This document shows, piece by piece, positions 1-12,100 of a DNA stretch of 64,000 nt. This DNA comes from Nematostella vectensis (Eukaryota; Cnidaria; Anthozoa; Actiniaria; Edwardsiidae): the NCBI RefSeq assembly GCF_932526225.1, contig NC_064045.1, positions 11,960,442-12,024,441 on the forward strand, written 5' to 3'. Positions within the stretch are counted from its first letter, which is position 1. Each line of letters opens with the position of its first letter. The position numbers were made by a program, and so were the translations under genes. A model generated the notes under the pieces. The model saw only the letters and a program-made list of their open reading frames with translations, had not been told where the DNA came from and made no database searches.

Positions 1-1302
1 TCGCTCGCCATTGCAGGCGGCACAGAAACGGTTCTTGTACGTCGTGTTGGCTGCGCCCACTACAAGGCCAGTCGCACCCGAGTGGCACTTCCTGGAAAGG
101 AACTCCGAGGCGTTGTACGGGCAGGAGTTCTTGGAAAGTGGACAATACCGCCTTGGCTGACGATCAAGTGGTATCCATATGGCAGAGTGGCAGTACGCTA
201 GAAGGAACCTCAGCTGTTCCTCTTTGCTGTAATCAGAAGGCGGCATCACACTACAGTCGAAAGCAATCCCATAAGGCTCTACTGTGACATCACCATGGCA
301 ACGGGCGCAGAACTTGTTACGGTACACGTGACCATCGCGGGTAAATACCGGAAGTGCGTAGCTGTAGCTTTCTGCTGTGAGGTGATTAGAATAGAAAGGA
401 GCTTTAGTGCAGTTTGCGGAGGTTTTATCACGTGGCCATGCTTCCGGGCAATCTGCAATCATCCAGATTTTCCGGTTGACGGACGCAGTACACTGCCAAA
501 TGGACTTTTCCATATGCTTGGATCTGAAAGCCGGAATCGAGGCGTTTGTGTGGGCGTAATGTGAAATGCTACTATCATTCGCCAAGTTGCGAGTGCCTGA
601 GCTCGAGTTGCAGGCGGTGTAGTAACCCGCGCAACAATCACCATGCAACTCACATGAGACATCGCAGAAACATCTCTGCAAGTCGTCGTCTTGGTACGCC
701 CGTCGGTCTGAGCACTTTCCGCGGCAAGAAACATAACCGGCGCATCCACTCGTATCATTCCCCGATATTTCACTGTTAAGCTGTGCAGACGCCGCGATAG
801 CTCGGCGTTTTCTTATAAATTTCGCCTCTCGTAGCAAGTCTGAGAGGTCAATTTCCTCTGATCGACCAGATAGCTGAGCATTTGTTAAACGAACCGAATC
901 CATTCTCTTCAGTTCATATTCATTTTCGATGCGTCTCTCATTATCTGATTGAATAGCTTCCCTTTTCGTGAAGGCTCTTTCCCTTCTTCTGAACGCTGGG
1001 CCATTAGTGCTAGATTTATGTCGGTGGTAAAGCTTTGCTGTATCTTTTACCACGGGATAAAAACTCGTCGTTTTGGTAATTCCACTTCTTCTTAAAACTG
1101 GAGATTCCATTGCTCTAACTCTTGTGGCAATTCCTTGGTCCTTATGTCTCTCGTTTTTATCTTTCCATTTTTCCTCATTTCTTCTTTCGCCCGTGATAGC
1201 CCGATCTGATTTCTTGACATCAACTGGCGCAAGCTTTAAGTCACAAAGGCCAACCAAACAGATCAGAAATAAAAACCACAAATGATAGAATCGCCAGGAC
1301 AT
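1..1302 (-). CDS. Somatomedin-B domain secreted/receptor protein, 5' part (runs off left edge)
   Basis: One reading frame stays open for 434 codons on the minus strand, from ATG at 1302 to the window edge. It begins with a clear signal peptide: MSWR, a hydrophobic run FLFLICLVGLC, then a charged stretch. Residues about 30-175 are basic, low-complexity linker with no domain I recognise. Residues about 193-231 form a somatomedin-B domain: Cys at 193, 197, 211, 213, 217, 223, 224 and 231, with the hallmark CFCDVSC...DCC spacing. A second cysteine-rich region follows (FCARCHGDV, FCAACNGER). SMB modules occur in vitronectin, ENPPs and many cnidarian receptor-like proteins. An N-terminal ectodomain of a seven-transmembrane receptor is plausible but inferred, because no membrane segment lies inside the window. 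The stop codon is outside the window. Confidence 0.8.
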   Translation of the reverse strand, partial: MSWRFYHLWFLFLICLVGLCDLKLAPVDVKKSDRAITGERRNEEKWKDKNERHKDQGIATRVRAMESPVLRRSGITKTTSFYPVVKDTAKLYHRHKSSTNGPAFRRRERAFTKREAIQSDNERRIENEYELKRMDSVRLTNAQLSGRSEEIDLSDLLREAKFIRKRRAIAASAQLNSEISGNDTSGCAGYVSCRGKCSDRRAYQDDDLQRCFCDVSCELHGDCCAGYYTACNSSSGTRNLANDSSISHYAHTNASIPAFRSKHMEKSIWQCTASVNRKIWMIADCPEAWPRDKTSANCTKAPFYSNHLTAESYSYALPVFTRDGHVYRNKFCARCHGDVTVEPYGIAFDCSVMPPSDYSKEEQLRFLLAYCHSAIWIPLDRQPRRYCPLSKNSCPYNASEFLSRKCHSGATGLVVGAANTTYKNRFCAACNGER

Positions 1303-2486
1303 TACTGCAGCGATAGAATTTGTTCTTCAGTCAACGAAAAAAAAGAGTTTCGCAACCGCAGATCTCGACACCCCAAAATATTCAACTTGATGTTTGCGTA
1401 ATGTGAAATGGATGCTGGTGTCGAGGTGGCCTATTGGATGCTCTACACTCAAATGGGTTCTTGGCGTTGAAATGGTTTCTCTCAACTGGTAGTGTTGATG
1501 ATGCCAGTAGAACGCTCAACATCTAAATGGGTTTTACTGTTAAAAAAGCCAGATGTTGATTGGCCTGAAAAGACGGGGACCCAGCGATGAATTGGTCTTT
1601 TTATCATTAGGTTGTTTTGAAACCCACTTAATTTATACACTGCGGTCATTATGCTTTATGTGTTTTGCCGGCTAAACACTCAAATGGCTTGCGGCCTTAC
1701 TGTTTGTCAATCACTAAGGCGCAGTAGGCACTAAACTGGGTTCCGTGTAATAAAAGATAGCGACAGTGAAATAAGCTCGTCACAATACGTAAACATCAAA
1801 ATGGCTTTTCGCAGCGCAGGTGACGTAATTGTACCAAAAAGCCTCCGAAAACTAAAATGTGTTCATTCACATCAGAAAATGAAATAAAACTATGTTCACG
1901 AGATTAAAAAGCGTGATTTTTAATCGCTGTTCATTTCCTTCAAACGGGCTCATTAAGGTAGATTTCAAGCAAAAAACCGGAATTGGCTAGTCAGTGAATG
2001 TCTCACCCAAAATTGAAGTCTAGATTTCATTAACTTTTAGGGTTTAAGTTGAAATTAATAGCGCACTCAGAACATATTGGAATCCTGACGTGATAATGAA
2101 TTGAGAAATTTGAGTTTTCAAAACTCAATATAGTATGTTTGGTGGAAGGGTGCTTAAAAAAAGCACTGCGTTGCGTTTTGCATCAGAGAAACAGATCGAC
2201 TATACAAAGAAGGAAATGGAGTTTGGAAATGGCGAACAATTTCAATAAACTCGCAACAACTTCCTTTCGGTCATATAACAAATAATAAGGCGCAAACATT
2301 TCACAGGTTTTGCTAGACCGGATTAAACAATAGATAGAAATATGAAAAACAAATTAGTAAAATCAAAAACAAATTTTTCTAGACAAATCAACGGTCTATT
2401 AACTCAATTTCACAACATCTTATTCAAGAAAACGAAAGTTAACAGATACCGAGGTCCAACTGAACAATATCATATCAGCCAGATCT
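1303..2486. other. Intergenic DNA upstream of the SMB gene
   Basis: No coding exon is seen on either strand. Stretch 1380-1860 carries loosely repeated variants of CTCAAATGGGTTTT at irregular spacing, possibly the remains of a degenerate repeat. The first ~100 bp should hold the promoter of the minus-strand SMB gene; no clear TATA box was identified. Confidence 0.5.
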
Positions 2487-2690
2487 AGGTATTTAGTAAA
2501 TAAAACCCTTCTGGCGGCTGGGATATCGGCGGATAATGTCCAAGGATGAGAAATGGTGCGAAAAACGAACAGTTGGCCGAGAAACGAAGCCTCGAGGGCA
2601 ACTGTGAAATTTTAAGGACCATTTCTCATTGGCGGACATTATCCACCGATATCCCAGTAAGCCAAAGAAGGGGTTTATTTATTTCATATC
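2487..2690. repeat. Foldback MITE-like palindrome
   Basis: The left arm (about 2487-2580) is the imperfect reverse complement of the right arm (about 2595-2690). For example CTGGGATATCGGCGGATAAT near 2518 matches its complement ending near 2658. The centre is near 2587. The whole unit can fold into one long hairpin. It has no coding capacity. Confidence 0.7.
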
Positions 2691-3334
2691 TCAGTTACTA
2701 CACTGAAAATCCGAAAAGTGTCTTCTGCCCGCGCCGACGTGCACCAGAATGACGCCAAGAGCGCGCGCTGTTATTTTTGCCATTCGCATCCATGCAACAA
2801 TTTTTTCCATTAGAACAAAAACTACAAGCTCAAAACTTGCATTTCAACTGATGGATTTTTACCGAGAATGTTTTCTTATTGTTCTGCCGAGAGCTGGAAT
2901 AGAAATTGAAGCAAACGTTTTCAATTTTGAAATGTCTTCTGCGCACGCGCTGACGCTGATGCTTTTCCTTTCGCGTTTCAGGATTAATTCTCAAAAACAT
3001 ATTGATGATAATTCTATAAAAAAATCAAACTTTCTTTCTGTGTCTTCATAGCGTTTTGAAAACCTTGGTGTTTGTTTGAGGAGTTATTGAGCAGACGAAA
3101 ATTGAGTTTTGAATGCACAAAAATGTTCACAGGACAGATATCACTTTGGCTGGACGTTATGTGACCTGTATTGACCAATAAGCGCGCGTAAAAATTCATC
3201 ACTGGGATATAAAAACGAATAATCGTAATCAATTGGTCTGGTGCCATAATAAACCCCGAAGGGCAGAAACGTGACACCGGGAAATTCGCAGCGTACTAGG
3301 TTTTAATAACAAAATGTCCATTATGGGTAAGTAA

Positions 3335-3537
3335 GGGCGCGTTTTTTTACTCGTGATTCCGGAATGAGAATGATTAGAATAGAAAAAGCGCGCGTTCGTT
3401 TATCTCGCGTTCCCATTCCGGAATGGAATAAAGGCCATTTCACCCATTCTGCTTAATGTAGCAGGATGACTCGAATGCCATTCTGAACATTCTCTACCAA
3501 CCATTCCCATTCCAGAATGAAAGGAAAAAACGCGCCC
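3335..3537. repeat. MITE with GGGCGCGTTTTTT terminal inverted repeats
   Basis: The ends are GGGCGCGTTTTTTT and AAAAAACGCGCCC. Beyond them the arms continue as complements (ATTCCGGAATG and CATTCCAGAAT). Length is about 203 bp, with no coding capacity. The target-site duplication is not clear. Confidence 0.75.
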
Positions 3538-3690
3538 AAAAACATATGATTTTATGCTTTTATTTTCTCTCTCGCGACATTTTTTAGGTAAGACTCACGC
3601 GCGCTCTTTTGTAACCAAAAAAACAACTAACAAAAAGCACCTAATTTAGAATCAGCAAGAAATTTACTCCTTCAGAGGTATTTATTTCCA

Positions 3691-4699
3691 TTAACACATT
3701 GACCAATCAACCGGCCTGTACCGGCTTTGGGAAGTACCCACAACCCAAAAAATTCATAAATTCAAAATAAACACAACAAGATGAAGATACTCAGGCATCA
3801 GTCTAAGGGATAAATGGTCTTGAAGATATGCATCCAACCAAGGTGTTGGCATCTACTCTTAAGCCAAATAATAGCACAGGTTCTTTGACAAATTTCAAAT
3901 TGAACAAGGAAAGAAAAGCAGAATCACCCCTCTCAATAAAACGCCCAAAATACCACACAAGGGAGAGAGATCAGCAAACACAGCTCGAGACACAAATAGA
4001 TACCTTTATTCTGATCCTCCAGGTTCATTTCCATGGCCTCAAAACACAATGTCCACTCCTTGAAGGCTTGTAAAACAACTTAGATGCCTTTACGGATTGC
4101 AAACCATTCTGGGAGATCCAGGGGAAAATTCACGAGGGGAGGGCCAGTCAACGCTCCTCTCCCCAAATTCAGATGGTTTTTTGTAAGTCTTTTCACCCCG
4201 AAGCCAAACAAATCAATTCCAGGTCATACAGACCCAGAATAGCAGTGTAAACAATTTTGGAATCAATTTGGTTTAAGAAAAGACAGCATTTAGGACAGCT
4301 GTGGTGATTCATTAGAAAATTATTTTCTCATCCAGGCAAAGCCAAACAAGAGAAATCATCATAAATCTACCTTTGCTTGCAAATATCCATAAGCAAAGCA
4401 CTCAATTATGCTCCAATAGACTTCATGATGTCCTGAGACACTCTCCTAATATGCTCATAGCTGCATTTTTGATGAAAAATACAAGCAACCATCAACTTGT
4501 GCTGGCTTCAGCACAACAACAAGGGATTAAAAGTGGGGACCGCAAAGCACTGTTGGAAAGCTTGGATACCGCTGACTAGGTGCAGCTGTGTTTGACTTTG
4601 ACAGGCTGTATAAAACTCAGAATAGGGGGGGAGGTATCTGTTTTCAGTCTGTTTTTTGTAAATTCAGCTCAAAAATAGCCAATATAGTCAATGGGTCAA
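3691..4699 (+). mobile_element. TTAA-flanked non-autonomous DNA transposon, copy 1
   Basis: This unit of about 1.0 kb is the inverted copy of the one at 60458-61466. It starts at TTAACACATTGACC and ends at a degenerate ATGGGTCAA, where copy 2 has ATGGGTTAA. Judged on the better copy, the termini are related inverted repeats (TTAACMCATYGACYCCT). TTAA duplication is typical of piggyBac and Kolobok elements. The short open frames inside (3828-4073, 4373-4579) occur in both copies but match no transposase I recognise, so they are probably relics. Confidence 0.75.
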
Positions 4700-5272
4700 A
4701 ATATTTTTTTCGTCGCTTCTGACTTGACAGCCGTAGATATTTCTGTGTTTATTTCGGCGTGAATTTGTAACTCCCAAAGTCACCTGATTTCGTATTGCCT
4801 CTCGCCTATTTGTACTCATATTTGTTTTTACTTATATCTTTGGTGTCCTGCTATTAAGCTCACCCTAAAATTAGTTCCTAACAGCAATATATTAAGATCA
4901 CAAAGATAAAAATAAAATTCTTAAATCAAACAAAAGATATATCTTGAAACAAACAAACACATGCGCGTTGCGAATCGCTTATGATTGTTGCAAAAGAATC
5001 CGCCATAATCGTAAGTTTACTAGGTATACCTTGGTGTTACAGTACGAAGAGCTTTGTTTTTGGTGCTCTAAGATTTTTGTTTTTGGCTTTTTTTTATCGT
5101 GTTGGCCTATCTTTTCGTATTTTTAGACGTCGTAAACTAATAGCTTGTAATCGTCTAACATCTGTAGCTACATACATAAGACAAACACTAGTGGTGGATT
5201 TTAGGCTGGGGTTGGCACCAGCCTCTGTTATCCCCCTACCCCCCATGGTCGATCTGCCCCTACCCCACCTAC
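4700..5272. other. Non-coding stretch 3' of the last visible TAB1 exon
   Basis: AT-rich DNA without a recognisable exon on either strand. The 3' exons expected for TAB1 were looked for here and in 1303-3690 and not seen. A pyrimidine-rich block at 5225-5272 adjoins the exon-5 splice donor. Confidence 0.5.
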
Positions 5273-8200
5273 CTTAGTATATCAAAGTCCTTGTACCCTC
5301 CCTTGACACAGTAATCACCAATGCTACGGGTGTTCTCTTGGCTGCCAATGCGGCGGTTTCTCTGGATCTGGACGATGTCCAGGCCAAGGCGTGCCAGGCG
5401 GAGTAGCTCCTCCTCATTCTGCGTGTCATGGTCTTTACTTAACTGGACAGGAGTGAGAAAACTTAACAGGTTAAAATGTACTTATATGTACAAGAGAAGC
5501 AATCAGGGCCATCAGTGGAAAAACTTAGAGCGCAATGACACCTACTTCCGGTCAATTACCTAACAATTTCGCAATAACATTTTTCAAAATTGTAAAATCA
5601 GTATGTCTTTTAAAAGTTTCAACGGGTTTCAAGCAGTAAATATGCAACTGACAACAAATTTGTTGAACAGTTTAAAACCCCCGTGCATAAACCTAGGTTA
5701 AGAATTTGAAATCACCACACACCCCTCCCCCTGAAACCACAAACAACCAACCACCCCTCCCCCAGAAACCATTACCCACCCCTCCCCAGAATTTTCACCT
5801 CCCCCACCACTTTAGGGACCACTACGCTGTCCCTGTTAAATAGATTGAAGTGTATTTAACTGAACAGAAAAACCAATAATGCAACTGAAGAAATAAAATT
5901 TGTATTCTCAAAAATGGTTTATTCAACACCCAACATCTCCTATTCTAGTAGAAACACTAATGTGTTTTTGGCAATCAAATATATTTTACAAATCTGTTGA
6001 GATGTCATAACAAGCTGTAAAAGTTGATTGTATTCTGTTGTACTTTATTGAGAAATGATGAGTTTGAAGTCTAGCGGTTCTCTACTCTTCTACAACATGC
6101 TCCTCAAAGGAAACCTGCATGTTGCAAGGAAACTATGGCATTTGTCAGCGACAAAGTTATGTGTATAAACTGAAGCAAATGCCATGGCAATGCTAAGATG
6201 CTTTGCAAGAAACTGTCTCATGGGAAACTAATAAAAAAAATTATGGTGTGTTACCTGTTGAACCTGAAGCGATGAGTCTTCTAACTGCTTACAAAGCAAA
6301 GCTCTAGAATCTCCTGCATTAGCGACATATAGTTTGTTATTGAATATAAGAGCAACAACAGCGGTAGTGCCACCAGAGATGTGTTCCTGCAACTCCTGAA
6401 TCCGCTCCACCTGACGTGGGTACTGCTTGTACGCCTCATAGGAACTCAGGCCCTGGATTGTGAAAGCTTTTGTCATTAACAATATTAACAAAACAATAAT
6501 AGGGCCATTCTCAGGTTCACTCATGGCTGCCTTTTTTTTTTCAGCATCCATTTTCATCAACTGATTAGGGAAATAAAGTATAAAACTTTGTTTTTCAAAA
6601 GGTTATTTTGAAATTTCTTCAAATAATTTTGAATGACAACAACGATTGTGTGGCTGACGAAGAGACTATGACAGAAGAAAGACATGATCGATGTTGGATC
6701 TATATGTTTATCAGATATTGTTTATGCAAATATCAGACTGATTTTGGATGGTAATTTGGAAATTTCTTTTGCAAGTAAATCATTGCCACATTTTAAATAG
6801 TGAAAAATAATAGGGAAGAGGCTGATATTCATTATTACTCTATATTATTATTATCACACACAAGCTGTTGTTTACCTCAGGAATTTGCAACTGCAGCTCT
6901 GTCCTCTCTGCCAGTGCATCATCTATTGACTGAAAAAAACCTTTCTCTACAGCGAAGAATGCCTGTCGCAGAACTAGCTGCACTTCTTCGTCTGTCATAT
7001 CATCTGAAACAAATCAAGTTTTTTTTTCAGTTCACAAATGGGTGAACCTACCACTCTACTCTATGTTCTGCTTAATTGAATGTGGAAAAAAGCTTCAATG
7101 GCGCTGCTTGTATGGAAAATGGTCAGGCACCCCACCCCATGATGCCTCATGCCTTTATTCCCAAAAACCCAGGCCTAAATAATACAGTAGTACAGTCATG
7201 GGGCATTGTTCAACAACTTTCAAACTTTGCAACAAACTTTTTTATTCTAAAAAAGGGGAAATGTGGTTTGCAAAGTGCTAACTGTACTGTATTTGGTAAA
7301 TTTCAGCAATACTTTTCTTTTTTTCTAATTTAGTTTCAAAGTGCCCTTACATTTAATCTAGGGTACTCAACAATAGAGTCCATTTATAGAAAGAGGATAA
7401 TTTGACATGATTTTGACATCTCAATTTCTTGATGCATATTTTCACTTCTAACGTCAATGTTGTGGTTTGAAATGCTTCTTGGTTTGAAATTGTTAAAACT
7501 GGTTTGAAAAGGGGATATTTGCATAATCTTTTATCTAGTTCTTTTAGTTACACCTCCCAACCCCCAAAAAATCCAAGCCCCTGTTTTATTAATGACTCCC
7601 CAAAAATAAAATCCCTTTTAGAATGCTAGGTATCCAAAAATGAGCTAGTTTGAAAAATTCAAACCAGTTTGAAAAAAATTCAAACCATGCCACATTTCAA
7701 ACCACAACATCAACATCAATTTCAATAATACAGCTAGGCTGGCAAATTGCATAATTTTGCTCCCAACACTAAGAGTAAAAAAATATTTGAAAGTACAAAG
7801 TGTAATAAAACATATGCTACTAAAAAATAAGGAAAACTTTGGTTATTTGATAACACATTTACACCTAGTTTAAGCAATCATACAATTTATGAACAGTTCT
7901 TACAAGCTTGTAAAATTTTCTACAGAACCGCAGTGCAATCACTGTAACAAACCTGTTAATTGCTGAAGCAATAGCTCAGCAGGAAGTCTCTGTGCAGCAA
8001 AATCTGCAACTGACGCTCCATCATGGCCATCAAACACCCCATAAAGACATGTGTTATCAACATTAAAATGGAAACTTCGATCTTCAAACTCATGCTCTTC
8101 TCTCCTACCACCATCTTCACGGTATCGCTGGTTTGTCAGGAAACCAACACCTGATATTTTACAAACAGGAAGATCATCTGTCCAGGTCTCTGTTGGACTT

Positions 8201-8824
8201 TGATTCTGGAAAGACAGAGGAATTAGATTAAACATAAAGCAAATAGGCCACAGGAAAAGGCGCCTTGAATTTGTACATTTGTATTGTTCATTTTGCCGCA
8301 GGCATGCACAATAGCTTTGGGTACAGGAAGAGTGTGCTCCTATTTGGGCTATTTTCTTTTCAAATTCTAAAAATGTTTGCATAGTATGATCTATGTCATC
8401 TACCATATCTAATGAATGCCCCCCTAAGCTTACAAGTTTGTATTGAAAACCCCTTTCTAACAAATGCCCCCCCCCCTACATTTAATGTCCCCTCCTAACC
8501 TCCCTTCCAGCTTAAACACAAAATTAAAACTTTGACAAAAAAACCCACACAATTCATTATTGATCCACAAAGCTTTTAAACAAGATACCAGACGACATCC
8601 TATAAGATATGACAAGAATGATTATCAAAATATCATGGCCGTTTTGACGATTTGGGTTGTCCCTTCGTTTCTTCTCTGTTTCCTCCTATATCAATTTCGA
8701 TATTCACACTTTCTTAAAGCCCAGATTGCAGTAAATACGAGATATCATGAGTGCAATACTTAAGGGGTTGTAAAGGTGTATATTTTGTTTTACTTACATG
8801 GGTAGAAAGCCGTTTGTTCGCCAT
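5273..8824 (-). CDS. TAB1: TGF-beta-activated kinase 1-binding protein 1 (TAB1), N-terminal exons
   Basis: TAB1 is a PP2C-fold adaptor that binds and activates the kinase TAK1 upstream of JNK, p38 and NF-kB. Five exons join in frame (minus strand): 8824-8798, 8205-7953, 7003-6876, 6452-6255, 5442-5273, giving 258 codons. The start MANKRLSTH is followed by WTDDLPVCKISGVG, the TAB1 signature. Later segments SIDDALAER, VERIQELQEHISGG and GLDIVQIQ...RIGSQENTRSIGDY align with vertebrate TAB1 throughout. PP2C metal-site motifs E50-D51, D68-G69 (VFDGHDG) and G183-D184 (AGDSR) are intact, whereas vertebrate TAB1 has substitutions at such sites. The C-terminal half of the phosphatase fold and the TAK1-binding tail were not found before the next gene, so the locus is truncated, interrupted or mis-assembled, or I missed the exons. 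Confidence 0.88.
7452..7722. repeat. Inverted repeat in TAB1 intron 2
   Basis: GTCAATGTTGTGGTTTGAAA near 7453 is complemented by TTTCAAACCACAACATCAAC near 7697. GGTTTGAAA and TTCAAACC motifs recur between them. It looks like a degenerate foldback MITE. Confidence 0.55.
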
Positions 8825-9167
8825 GTTGTTGTTTTGATCGAGTTTCGACCATCCGCCATGACAGTTCTTCTAAAGCGTGGTTACCAAAGATTTCCCATAC
8901 AGGCCCTCCCAAACCCGTTTCTACTGCTGATAAAAAAAATATATTTTTTTTCAGCAATAAATTCTTGATCTTATCATATCACTTAGAGAGTACATATAAT
9001 ACTATTTCAAGAAAACAAATAAACATACTATACAAATTTGTGTGTTTTATAATATCGTGAAGTCTTAGTTTGAACCACAGGGAGCCCAAGAAATTTGAAA
9101 CTCATTTGATACAGTTATCTGCGCAAAGACTCACGGGTAATTTTAATGGCGGCTCGATGTGATTGTT
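8825..9167. promoter_or_regulatory. Shared bidirectional promoter, TAB1 / MRPL58
   Basis: Only 343 bp separate the divergent start codons of TAB1 (minus, 8824) and MRPL58 (plus, 9168). Both 5' UTRs and promoters must lie here or overlap. No TATA box is evident, which fits a housekeeping bidirectional promoter. Transcription starts cannot be placed from sequence. Confidence 0.65.
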
Positions 9168-12100
9168 ATGTTGCCCGTTTCATACTGTTTTTCTTATCTT
9201 TTCCGAAGCGCTTTACGCCAACATTTGTTACTTGTAGCCCCGAGATATTTGCATCTAACAGGCGTATCGAGGAAAGACGAAGAAAAGGTTAGTTTTATGA
9301 AGCCCCCCCTTAAATTTTCGGAATTTTTTTTGCTACAATAGCCCGGAATAGCCCACCTAATTGATACATCTTTATACGGATTTAAAAAATAAAAATCTGG
9401 AAATTTGTTTTGCTTTTTTTTAAGATTTTCCATGCCGTTTTTATCACTGCATGAACCAGGAAACAATTTGAGCATTTACTACAAAATTTTAGCATAGACT
9501 TTATACCGTGATGAACCGAATAATTGCCTTCCTATAAATAAGCGCCCCCTCCCCAATAAGTGCCCCCTCCCCAATAAGTGCCCCCTCCCCAATAAGCGCC
9601 CCCTCCCCAATAAGTGCCCCCTCCCCAATAAGTGCCCCCTCCCCAATAAGCGCCCCCTCCCCAATAAGCGCTCCCTCCCCAATAAGTGTCCCTCCCCTCC
9701 CCCTAAAAAATATCCCAACAAAAGCACCACTTGAATGGTGTAAATCTTAATTTTATTAAGCTCACATTTCACCCACACATTACAACACGGGTCTACTTAT
9801 TATCACGACTTCAACTTCTTCATACCTATGTGCACAAATTTTTGTTCTCAATCGATTCAAAAGCTGGTATTTTCTATCAAAACTAAATAGCTGCCCCCTC
9901 TCAATTAAGTGCCTGGGGCAGTTATTCGAATCATTATGTTAATTTCTTTTTAACTCTCCCTGCTTATGTATACTTAAATCCCCCCCTTCTAGGAACAAGG
10001 AGGCTACTACGAGTTTACCGGGCCAGTACCACAAGGTTTGTTATGTCAGAAAGTGATTGCACCAAAAGAGGCCAGAGCCAGTCTACCCTCCCCCCCCCCC
10101 CCCCCAAACTCTCTTTGCCTTCATGGAAATTTTATATGCAACAAACCATGAACTTATCTTATTATACTTTATGATTATGAAGTGTGTATCCTGTCCAACA
10201 ATCACATACCTGTCAACTCTCCCGCATTAGACGGGAGTCTCAAGATTTTGGACCCCTTCTCCCGCTCTCTCGCGTTGAGCACCAAATCCCCCCGTTTTTA
10301 AGCGATTTTTATCGCTTCCGAAAAATTATTCTATAGAAAATCATCGTTTTGCCTATTTTTTTATTAAAATATTTGAAACAATTTATCTAACAACCTCGTG
10401 AGATTTATAAGTGGATTTTTTTTCGCAAGAGCTTTCTATACGGCGAAAGCCTGCAAGGTTGAACCCACCCCTCCCCCCCAAAAATGAATACCCCACCTAT
10501 CCCCCCAAAAAATTCTCAAGCCTTGAGATTTCCGGAGGTTGACAGGTATGCATTGTTGAAATTTATTGCTATAATTGTTTTTTTTTGTCAACAATATTAC
10601 ATTTTCAATTTTAGATCAGTTGTTGGTTAAGTTTGCAAAGAGCACAGGTCCTGGTGGTCAAAATGTCAACAAAGGTAAAAGAATATCTGTGAAATCTGTG
10701 AAACACTCTCATCTTATAGAAATAAAAAGGACTTGGAATTGTTCTTCTTGATATTGCAAAACTAAATTGATCAAGTCAGTGAGAACAAAGGCTTTAAGGG
10801 AATCAAATGTGCCATATGTATTAATTTGTTGCAGTTAACACAAAAGTCGATGTTCGTTTCCACGTCCCCTCGGCCAACTGGATCCCAGAGGAGGTTCGCT
10901 TGAAACTTCTAGAGCGAGAAAAAAACAGAATCAATAAAGACAATGAGCTAGTCATCAGCTCCACCAAGCACAGATCTCAGCACCGTAATCTTCAAGATGC
11001 CATCTGTAAAATTGAAGAGATGGTCAAAGAGGCATCATACATACCAAGAGAACCATCTGAGGAACAACGCAAGCATGTGAAGAAGCTGTAATTTTTTTTA
11101 AAAAACCCTTTCGTAGCTTTAATTTGCATCGAAACAATGTTTCCTCCAAGCACCTTTGACCTGGGTGGGTGTGGTCTTGGAAATCAGCATTCCTGCAGTG
11201 CTGATCTATAAGGCTGCATTTATGCTATATGTACCATGAATGTTAAACACAAGGTTTCGCTATAAAAGGGAATGCCCCTCCCACCTGCGGGCTCAATTTG
11301 CAATTATAATCAGAACACTGCCACGCTAGCAGTCACAAATTACAAGTCTCCTATAAAATTGCTTTTCTCTGAGCCTCAGTCGGCTGGAATCAAACAATTT
11401 TTGCACAGATAACAAGACAGTTACGGTTCACCTTCGCAACAGATTGATGAATCAGTGATTTGCTGTCCACACACGTTTTTGATGCAAAATTTCGAGTTTT
11501 CCATTATCCATAATCTAGCACATCGGCATAAATTATTATCACATTATAAAAATGCTCGTATTTTAGAGTGCACGTAGCTTGGTATAGCATTATTTTACTA
11601 TAGATAGATACATTTTAGACCATTTTCTAGGAAAGACATTAGAATTGATTTAGAATATGAAAATTTGAATCTAGTGCTCAGGGCAATTGTCCTGACATGT
11701 TGACTCATAGACAGATGATTAATTACTGATTTTTCTCGAGGCAGGGGTGGAAGGAGCTTCCCCTTTTATAGCGGAACCTCATGTTTAAGTGTGTTTATAG
11801 CTTTGAGTACAATTTACTGTCCAGGTAACGAGTATCACAACCTCTCAAACTCTACTCATGGGTGTTGAGCCCTATTTAAGATGAGCTACTCAAAACCTGA
11901 GTGCCTCCAATCTTTTATTTGAAGTGAATAAAATTGGTTTTTAATTCTCCAAAACAAGCTGATTTTCTGAATCACTTTCCATGTTCATTTCAACTCTATA
12001 GGCTTTTAAAAATGTTTTTTGCAGTAGTGCAAACAATTTCAATTAATTTCAACATGTATTCAAAGCTATACACTCAACTATGTAAAATTATGAAAGTTAT

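Noticed and set aside
3828-4579. Conserved-looking small ORFs also found at 60577-61329
   Set aside because: Similarity is explained by two copies of the same transposon; no transposase motif, so not annotated as genes.
9479-9778. Gly/Arg/Leu-repeat ORF on the minus strand
   Set aside because: Translation of the 18-bp minisatellite in MRPL58 intron 1.
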